NCBI GenBank assembly: GCA_963991165.1
Contig: CAXDOW010000058.1
Coordinates: 1-12,260, forward strand
Length of the DNA: 12,260 bases
From: GCA-2862585 sp963991165
GTDB taxonomy: Bacteria; Bacteroidota; Bacteroidia; Flavobacteriales; UBA7312
Reading direction: 5' to 3'
Numbering within the stretch: position 1 is the stretch's first letter; each line of letters opens with the position of its first letter. The notes beneath the pieces are model-generated. The model saw only the letters and a program-made list of their open reading frames with translations. It was not told where the DNA came from and did not search any database. The position numbers were made by a program, and so were the translations under genes. Shown here one piece after another: positions 6,823 to 12,260 of the stretch.

Positions 6823-8106
6823 ATGATTAAAAAAATAATTTACTGGATTATTTGGGGCTTGATTTCGGCTTTCTATCTAAACTATTTGTTGGACCAATCT
6901 TTTGGCGCCATTTTGTTTGGAATTTTTGCCTTTCCAATTCTAATCGTCATGCCCTACAACTTTATTCGTGAGCAACAAAGACGATTTATCCTAACTCGAT
7001 TATTCGTAGGAGTTTTGTTTATTGTTTCAGGTCTAATAAAGGCCAATGACGCATTAGGTTTTTCATATAAGTTGGACGAGTATTTTTCGGCTGATGTTCT
7101 CAATCTAGAGTTTTTGATGCCACTATCCTTGGTTATGGCGGCAGGTATTTGTATTGTTGAAATTGTACTTGGGGTGATGGTTATTATTGGTTCCCGACCA
7201 AAACTAACTAATTGGTCTCTGATGGGTATGATTGTATTTTTTACCTTTTTGACTTTTTACAGCGCCTACTTTAATAAAGTTACCGATTGCGGTTGTTTTG
7301 GTGATGCTATCAAGTTTACACCATGGCAATCTTTTGGAAAAGATATTCTTTTGATGTTGTTTATTGGTCTGTTAATTTCAGGTGAAAAACACATTTTGCC
7401 CATGTTTAACACTAAAAAAGAAAATATGTTATTAGTCATAGTAACATTTTTTTGCTTTGCTTTTGTGGTACATACCTATAGGCATTTGCCAGTCAAAGAT
7501 TTTCGACCGTATGCCGTAGGAAAAAATATTACCGATGGAATGAAAACATGTGACGAGTTAAACTTACCTTGTACTGAAGAGGCTTTGGTATATGTTGTTA
7601 AAGACAAACAAAGTGGAGTTGTTTCCGAAATGCTTTCCAGTGACTATCAGAACGAATGGCAAAATTATGATTTTGTAGAAGCCACCGATAAATCGGTTAT
7701 TCTACAAGAGGGCTACGAGCCACCCATTCACGATTTTTCAATTTCAAGAGAAGGGGTCGATTTCACTTCGTATATTTTAGATGAAAAAAACGCTTTCTTA
7801 TTGGTATGCTATAACATTGAAAAAACCTCTTTGTCTCAACAAAAGGCCATCAATAAGTTTTATTCGCAATGTCTAGCCAGTGGCATTTCCTTTTATGCGT
7901 TATGTGCATCTAGTGATGATAATATTGCCCAATTCAAAGCAAAAAATGATGTGTCATACCCATTTTATTTTACCGACGAGACCACATTAAAAACTATGAT
8001 TCGATCCAACCCTGGCTTAATATTGCTTGGTCAAGGAACGATTAAAGGAAAATGGCACTTCAATGATTTTCCTATGATGCAGGATCTCGAAAATTTAATC
8101 GATTGA
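6823..8106 (+). CDS. BT_3928-type membrane protein: DoxX/MauE-like N-terminus with thioredoxin-like C-terminus
   Basis: Inner-membrane protein of 427 residues. About seven hydrophobic segments (near 6-22, 27-45, 55-72, 99-122, 131-151, 172-187 and 201-217) include the DoxX-type segment SGLIKANDALGFSYKLDEYF (69-88) and a DCGCFGD motif (155-161) like that of MauE-type redox membrane proteins. The last roughly 110 residues, from about 318, look like a degenerate thioredoxin fold: strand-like FLLVCY then helix, and LLGQGTIKGKWHF near the end. The usual CxxC after the first strand is absent, with CYNIEKTS there instead. This matches the Bacteroidota BT_3928 family usually found near DUF1599 and tpiA. 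Function is unknown; a part in envelope thiol or quinone redox is plausible from the domains alone. Its stop overlaps the TTG start of the next gene by four bases. Confidence 0.85.
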   Translation: MIKKIIYWIIWGLISAFYLNYLLDQSFGAILFGIFAFPILIVMPYNFIREQQRRFILTRLFVGVLFIVSGLIKANDALGFSYKLDEYFSADVLNLEFLMPLSLVMAAGICIVEIVLGVMVIIGSRPKLTNWSLMGMIVFFTFLTFYSAYFNKVTDCGCFGDAIKFTPWQSFGKDILLMLFIGLLISGEKHILPMFNTKKENMLLVIVTFFCFAFVVHTYRHLPVKDFRPYAVGKNITDGMKTCDELNLPCTEEALVYVVKDKQSGVVSEMLSSDYQNEWQNYDFVEATDKSVILQEGYEPPIHDFSISREGVDFTSYILDEKNAFLLVCYNIEKTSLSQQKAINKFYSQCLASGISFYALCASSDDNIAQFKAKNDVSYPFYFTDETTLKTMIRSNPGLILLGQGTIKGKWHFNDFPMMQDLENLID

Positions 8107-9179
8107 TAACATTTTTCGCAAATCGATTCTTTAATGCCTTACTCATATTATTTGGAGTTGTAAGCGTAGTATTTTTCCTTTTCACCATCCTTCCTGGCGA
8201 CCCAGCTCGTATGATGTTAGGACAACGAGATGATGATGCTCAATTGAAAGCCATCAGTCAAAAATTTGCTTTTGACAAACCCTATCATATTCAATATTTG
8301 TTATACCTCAATGACTTGTCATTGATTTCTATTCATTCAAAAGCGTCTGAGGATTTTACTAATTTGCAGTCTAAGGACTACAGATATAAGCATGTCTTTT
8401 CAACCAAAAAATATGATCTTGTTGTAAAATTCCCTTATTTGAGAACATCTTTTAAAAAATCGGGTAAGTCAGTAACTGACATCATTTCTGAGACTTTACC
8501 TAATACCATTGTTTTGGCGATTGCTTCCATTTGTATAGCTGTTTTTCTTGGTATTGGTATTGGCATTTTTGCTGCGGTTTTTAAGGATTCTTGGATAGAT
8601 AAACTTATTTTATTTTTTGGTGTCTTGGGTATGTCATTGCCTTCTTTCTTTTCTGCTGTTTTGGTGGCCTGGTTATTTGCTTACGTATGGCATGACATAA
8701 CTGGCCTAAACATGACAGGCAGTTTGTATTCCGTAGACGATTATGGTCGTGGAGAGTTCTTGACACTTTCCAACTTAATATTACCCGCTTTAACATTGGG
8801 AGTACGTCCACTTGCTGTAATTATACAGCTCACAAGATCGTCTTTTTTGGAAACCCTCTCTAAAGATTATGTGAGAACAGCTTTTGCCAAGGGTTTAAGT
8901 TTTTTTAAAGTGATGATTAAACATGTACTGAAAAATTCCTTAAATCCGGTAGTAACGACAGTTTCAGGATGGTTTGCAAGTTTGTTAGCTGGCGCTGTTT
9001 TTGTTGAATATATATTTGCTTGGAATGGATTAGGAAAAGAAATTGTAGATTCACTAAATCAATTAGATTTACCAGTAGTAATGGGAAGTGTATTAACAAT
9101 TTCTATGCTGTTTATAATTATTAACCTATTAGTTGATGTCATTTATACATGGCTTGACCCTAGAATAAAGATGAACTAA
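8103..9179 (+). CDS. ABC transporter permease, OppB/DppB type, without a local partner
   Basis: Inner-membrane permease of 358 residues. It has helix 1 (about 9-29), then the subfamily signature PGDPARMMLGQR (31-42), a periplasmic stretch, and a membrane core from about 134. The EAA loop is at about 255-281 (DYVRTAFAKGLSFFKV, then KHVLKNSL), followed by EYIFAWNGLGKEI (302-314) and the C-terminal DPR (352-354). The start is TTG at 8103, which forms a four-base TTGA overlap with the preceding stop. The in-frame stop at 8064-8066 is followed by no ATG or GTG before it, and the next Met (36) would remove helix 1, so TTG is the best choice. It is distinct from the 497-residue OppB-type permease and lacks that protein's large insertion. 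No OppC, binding protein or ATPase gene adjoins it; the next gene, tpiA, overlaps by one base. Confidence 0.93.
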   Translation: MITFFANRFFNALLILFGVVSVVFFLFTILPGDPARMMLGQRDDDAQLKAISQKFAFDKPYHIQYLLYLNDLSLISIHSKASEDFTNLQSKDYRYKHVFSTKKYDLVVKFPYLRTSFKKSGKSVTDIISETLPNTIVLAIASICIAVFLGIGIGIFAAVFKDSWIDKLILFFGVLGMSLPSFFSAVLVAWLFAYVWHDITGLNMTGSLYSVDDYGRGEFLTLSNLILPALTLGVRPLAVIIQLTRSSFLETLSKDYVRTAFAKGLSFFKVMIKHVLKNSLNPVVTTVSGWFASLLAGAVFVEYIFAWNGLGKEIVDSLNQLDLPVVMGSVLTISMLFIIINLLVDVIYTWLDPRIKMN

Positions 9180-9946
9180 TGAATAGAAAAAAAATAGTTG
9201 CAGGAAATTGGAAAATGAACAAAAATATAGACGAGGCACATCGTTTTGTGAACGATTTGAAACAAAAATTAGTGCCTTCTACTCATGTAATGCCTGTTAT
9301 CCTTGCAGTACCTCATACCCATGTGTATCTTGTATCTCAGCAGTCGGAGGGACTGTTTAGTGTGGGGGCTCAAGACTGTAGCGTTCATAATGTCGGTGCT
9401 TACACAGGAGAGGTTTCATCTTCTATGTTATCTTCGGCAGGAGCAAGCTATGTCATTATAGGACATTCTGAGCGACGAAACTATCATAACGAGACCAATC
9501 ATGTCTTAGCCCAGAAAGTTGACAGATGCCTAGAGCATAATTTAAATGTCATTTTTTGTTGTGGTGAGCAATTAGTCCAACGTGAAGAAGACATACATTT
9601 TGACATTGTCAAACACCAGGTTTTAGAAGGATTATTTCATTTGACTTCAGAGCAAATCAAATCAGTGGTCATTGCTTATGAGCCAGTTTGGGCAATAGGA
9701 ACAGGAAAAACAGCTAGTGCTGAACAAGCACAAGAAATGCATGCTTTCATTCGTTCTCTTCTTAAAGAGAAGTTTGGCGAACACATATCCCAGCAGATTT
9801 CCATTCTTTATGGTGGTAGTTGTAAGCCATCAAATTCAAACTCTTTGTTTTCGAAAGATGATATTGATGGTGGGTTAATTGGAGGAGCTTCTTTAAATGC
9901 CGATGATTTTGCCAAAATTATAAATCAGTGCTATGAACTACATTAA
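9179..9946 (+). CDS. tpiA: Triosephosphate isomerase TpiA
   Basis: Cytoplasmic glycolytic and gluconeogenic enzyme that interconverts dihydroxyacetone phosphate and glyceraldehyde 3-phosphate. The catalytic set is complete: GNWKMN (9-14) with Lys12, GHSERR (95-100) with His96, and AYEPVWAIGTGK (166-177) with Glu168 followed by the flexible phosphate-gripping loop 6. The C-terminal phosphate site is formed by YGGSCKPSN (211-219) and DGGLIGGASL (230-239). The length of 255 residues is standard. The ATG overlaps the permease stop by one base (TAATG), and the 3' end overlaps prmA by 14 bases, so the gene sits inside a tightly coupled operon. Nothing in the sequence suggests loss of activity. Confidence 0.98.
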   Translation: MNRKKIVAGNWKMNKNIDEAHRFVNDLKQKLVPSTHVMPVILAVPHTHVYLVSQQSEGLFSVGAQDCSVHNVGAYTGEVSSSMLSSAGASYVIIGHSERRNYHNETNHVLAQKVDRCLEHNLNVIFCCGEQLVQREEDIHFDIVKHQVLEGLFHLTSEQIKSVVIAYEPVWAIGTGKTASAEQAQEMHAFIRSLLKEKFGEHISQQISILYGGSCKPSNSNSLFSKDDIDGGLIGGASLNADDFAKIINQCYELH

Positions 9947-10754
9947 TGTCACATTTAGTTTTCAGCCCTTACATCCATGGACGGACATTCTTGTAGCCTA
10001 TCTATCTGAAATTAATTTTGATAGTTTTGAAGAACAAACATATGGGATGAATGCTTATATTTCCAAAAGCGATTTTGATAAATACAAAATTCAAGCCATT
10101 TGTGATGCTTTAGAATGTCAAATAGACTTCCAATACCACGAGCTACAACAAGACAATTGGAATGCCAAATGGGAGTCTAGCTTTGAACCCATTATTATTG
10201 ACCATTTTTGTGGTATTAGAGCAAACTTTCATTCTCCTTTAGAAGTTGACTATGAACTAGTTATCACACCAAAAATGTCGTTTGGAACGGGTCATCATTC
10301 CACAACAGCTGGTATCATAAAAGCCATGAGAACATTGGATGTAAAACAACAAAATGTTCTAGATATGGGATGTGGCACTGGCGTATTGGCTATTTTGGCA
10401 GAGAAAATGGGTGCTAAATCTGTATTGGCTATTGATATTGACGATTGGGCCTTTAGAAATGCCCAGGAAAATATTCGTCAAAACAACTCTCAACACATAC
10501 ATTTGAAAAAAGGGGGGAGCGATGCTATTGAAGGCAATTTTGATATCATCTTAGCAAATATCAATCGAAACATATTACTTAACGACTTAGGAACGTATTC
10601 ATACCACTTAAATTCTCAAGGAACTATTCTATTGAGTGGGTTTTATGATACTGATTTAGAGACAATAACTCAGGAAGCCCACAAACACTCACTTGATTAT
10701 CACTCCCATTTTAGTGATAAACAGTGGACGGTGGCTCATTTTACAAAACCATAA
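9933..10754 (+). CDS. prmA: Ribosomal protein L11 methyltransferase PrmA
   Basis: Cytoplasmic SAM-dependent enzyme that methylates ribosomal protein L11 (bL11/uL11). An N-terminal substrate-recognition domain (about 1-90) precedes the signature PKMSFGTGHHSTT (113-125), SAM motif I VLDMGCGTGVLAI (142-154), motif II AIDIDDWAFRNAQEN (166-180) and the LANINRNIL loop (207-215) that corresponds to the catalytic NPP-type segment. Length 273 is slightly short of the roughly 290 residues of proteobacterial enzymes but normal for Bacteroidota. The start lies 14 bases inside tpiA in another frame, which points to translational coupling; no better ATG lies just downstream in frame. An A6G6 run at 10506-10517 encodes Lys-Lys-Gly-Gly without disturbing the frame. 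The next gene begins 5 bases after the stop. Confidence 0.95.
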   Translation: MNYINVTFSFQPLHPWTDILVAYLSEINFDSFEEQTYGMNAYISKSDFDKYKIQAICDALECQIDFQYHELQQDNWNAKWESSFEPIIIDHFCGIRANFHSPLEVDYELVITPKMSFGTGHHSTTAGIIKAMRTLDVKQQNVLDMGCGTGVLAILAEKMGAKSVLAIDIDDWAFRNAQENIRQNNSQHIHLKKGGSDAIEGNFDIILANINRNILLNDLGTYSYHLNSQGTILLSGFYDTDLETITQEAHKHSLDYHSHFSDKQWTVAHFTKP

Positions 10755-10759
10755 TTCTT

Positions 10760-12260
10760 ATGAAACAGATTAGCATTCTATTAATATTTCTATTGGCATC
10801 CACCATAGTTCAAGGTCAGTCCAACAAACGTCTAAAGGAGTTCTCAAAAGATCATTCAACATTTATTGATGAGCTTAATACGTTTATCTTATCAGCTTCG
10901 CCTTCCGAATTTGTAAAGAAGCAGATGAAAACACTGTCCAAAAAATGGAAAGATGATCAATTTTCAACTTTTCAAAAAGAAACGATAATTGATTTTTCCA
11001 ATCGCATGTTGAAATCTCGAAAGAGAGGCACCCATTTTGAGGCACTTATCAATGCCATTCTTTCTTTTCATGAAAGTCCTACTTTTGATTCTCAATTTAG
11101 AAACTGGTCCACTGTCGTATTCTTTTTTTTAGAGCATCAACCAACCTCGCGACAAATGAAATTTTTGCGATATACCGACGATCTGTTCAAAGAAAATGTT
11201 CTTTTTAAAAATAGATCCTTAAGTTGGTATACTTCCAATATGTCTTTTTCGTTTGAGTTAATAGATAGCATGCCATGTATGACCTTCAAACAACCCCTAG
11301 ATTTGATGTGTATTGCCAGAGGAGATACCATGAAAATTTACCAAACCATTGGGAGTTATTATCCCATGACAAGTGAATGGAAAGGGCAGGACGGATTGGT
11401 TGACTGGAAAAAAGCGGGCTATTCCATCAGCGAAGTATATGCCGAACTAGCTGATTACAATATTAGATTTAAGACACCCAACTATACTGCCGACTCCGTC
11501 AAATTCTATAATTTTTCTTTATTTGGAAATGATCCCATACATGGTAAATTAGAAGATAAACTGATAAATAGAAACAAAACAGATGTCAAGGTTAATTACC
11601 CAAAATTTGATTCTTACCAAAAAAACTACATACTTTCTGACTTAATAGAAGACGTTGATTTGCAGGGGGGGTATTCGCTGCATGGAAATCGATTTTCTTC
11701 CAATGGTGGAGATGGGCATTTGGCGAACCTAATTTTTTATAGAAATGATAAGCCTTTCATACGGCTTTCTACAGAACGCATTACCATTTCTAGTCAACGA
11801 GTGATTGGATCTAACGTAGCCGTAAAAATTCTATTCGAGAATGACTCCATCACTCACTCCGGAATCAATATGATATACAATTTGGAAGACAGACGCCTCG
11901 ACTTATTGTCTGATGATGATGGTATTTCCTCTGCTCCCTACGTCAACACCTATCATAATCTTGAAATGCAATTTCAAAAATTAGAGTGGAAAATTGATGA
12001 TAATGTGATGACTTTTGGAACCATTTTTGGAAACAATAGCCAGCCAGCTTTTTTTAAATCAACTTATTATTTTACTGAAAAACGCTTTGACAGAATGTTG
12101 GGTTTAGATTCCAAACATCCCTTATTGGTTATTCGTGATTTTAATCAAAAATATGGCATAAAAAACACCTTTTTAATACAAGATTTTTTAAAAATTTCGC
12201 CCTATTCGGATGATCAAGATATTAGGTTTTTGATGAACCTAGCAAGGCAAGGGTTTTTAG
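10760..12260 (+). CDS. Large exported protein of unknown function (3' end outside window)
   Basis: I translated this frame by hand from ATG 10760 and found no stop up to the window edge, giving 500 codons of a longer gene. It begins 5 bases after prmA and so probably belongs to the same operon. The N-terminus is a clear signal peptide: charged MKQ, a hydrophobic core ISILLIFLLASTIV, then QGQ, with likely cleavage near residue 20. The mature part starts with a helical, lysine-rich region (about 21-120). From about 160 it turns into a beta-rich segment with alternating polar and hydrophobic residues, including DLQGGYSLHGNRFSSNGGDG around 301-320. Long secreted proteins of this style are common in Flavobacteriales, usually unannotated, but I do not recognise the family. 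No catalytic motif is evident. A G7 run at 11665-11671 and a T8 run at 11123-11130 are present and in frame. Confidence 0.8.
   Translation, partial: MKQISILLIFLLASTIVQGQSNKRLKEFSKDHSTFIDELNTFILSASPSEFVKKQMKTLSKKWKDDQFSTFQKETIIDFSNRMLKSRKRGTHFEALINAILSFHESPTFDSQFRNWSTVVFFFLEHQPTSRQMKFLRYTDDLFKENVLFKNRSLSWYTSNMSFSFELIDSMPCMTFKQPLDLMCIARGDTMKIYQTIGSYYPMTSEWKGQDGLVDWKKAGYSISEVYAELADYNIRFKTPNYTADSVKFYNFSLFGNDPIHGKLEDKLINRNKTDVKVNYPKFDSYQKNYILSDLIEDVDLQGGYSLHGNRFSSNGGDGHLANLIFYRNDKPFIRLSTERITISSQRVIGSNVAVKILFENDSITHSGINMIYNLEDRRLDLLSDDDGISSAPYVNTYHNLEMQFQKLEWKIDDNVMTFGTIFGNNSQPAFFKSTYYFTEKRFDRMLGLDSKHPLLVIRDFNQKYGIKNTFLIQDFLKISPYSDDQDIRFLMNLARQGFL

Noticed and set aside
10506..10517. A6G6 run in prmA resembling a slippery frameshift site
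   Set aside because: The zero frame is open and continues through conserved PrmA motifs on both sides. I saw no stable downstream structure and no useful alternative product.
1..12260. Search for CRISPR repeats, insertion sequences, att sites, tRNA genes, toxin-antitoxin or defence genes
   Set aside because: No direct-repeat arrays, transposase or integrase motifs, tRNA-like sequences or defence domains were seen; nearly all of the sequence is accounted for by housekeeping and transport genes.

Overview
The window looks like ordinary chromosomal sequence from a member of the Bacteroidota, probably a low-GC Flavobacteriales-type organism. The support is gene content (folP with cdaA, a DUF1599 protein and a BT_3928-type DoxX/MauE protein beside tpiA and prmA), AT-rich translation starts with no recognisable Shine-Dalgarno sequence, and a TAnnTTTG-type promoter element. 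I see no rRNA, tRNA, CRISPR array, insertion sequence or phage gene. Coding density is very high, and no stretch over 300 bases lacks a gene.

Layout. (1) Positions 20-4634, plus strand: a promoter-like element and a three-gene transporter operon. It encodes a lipoprotein solute-binding protein of the peptide/nickel (SBP_bac_5) family, then OppB-type and OppC-type permeases, with no ATPase gene. (2) Positions 4631-6267, minus strand: folP (dihydropteroate synthase), then cdaA (diadenylate cyclase), start and stop codons overlapping. The last plus-strand gene and cdaA converge so tightly that their stop codons overlap, and a small hairpin followed by a T run sits exactly there. (3) Positions 6288-12260, plus strand, divergent from folP: a compact run of six genes with gaps of at most 5 bases or overlaps of up to 14. 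In order: DUF1599 protein, DoxX/MauE plus thioredoxin-like membrane protein, a second OppB-type permease starting at TTG, tpiA, prmA, and a large secreted protein of unknown function that leaves the window.

How the genes fit together. The first operon would capture a peptide-like solute at the outer face of the inner membrane and pass it through the permease pair, using ATPases encoded elsewhere. The minus-strand pair joins folate synthesis to c-di-AMP signalling. The third operon is mixed housekeeping (glycolysis, L11 methylation) with membrane and envelope genes of unclear role. I found no evidence of a new defence or mobile system. The most useful open points are the permeases without ATPases or partners, the twin-repeat DUF1599 protein next to folP, the unusual insertions in the permeases, and the large unknown exported protein.
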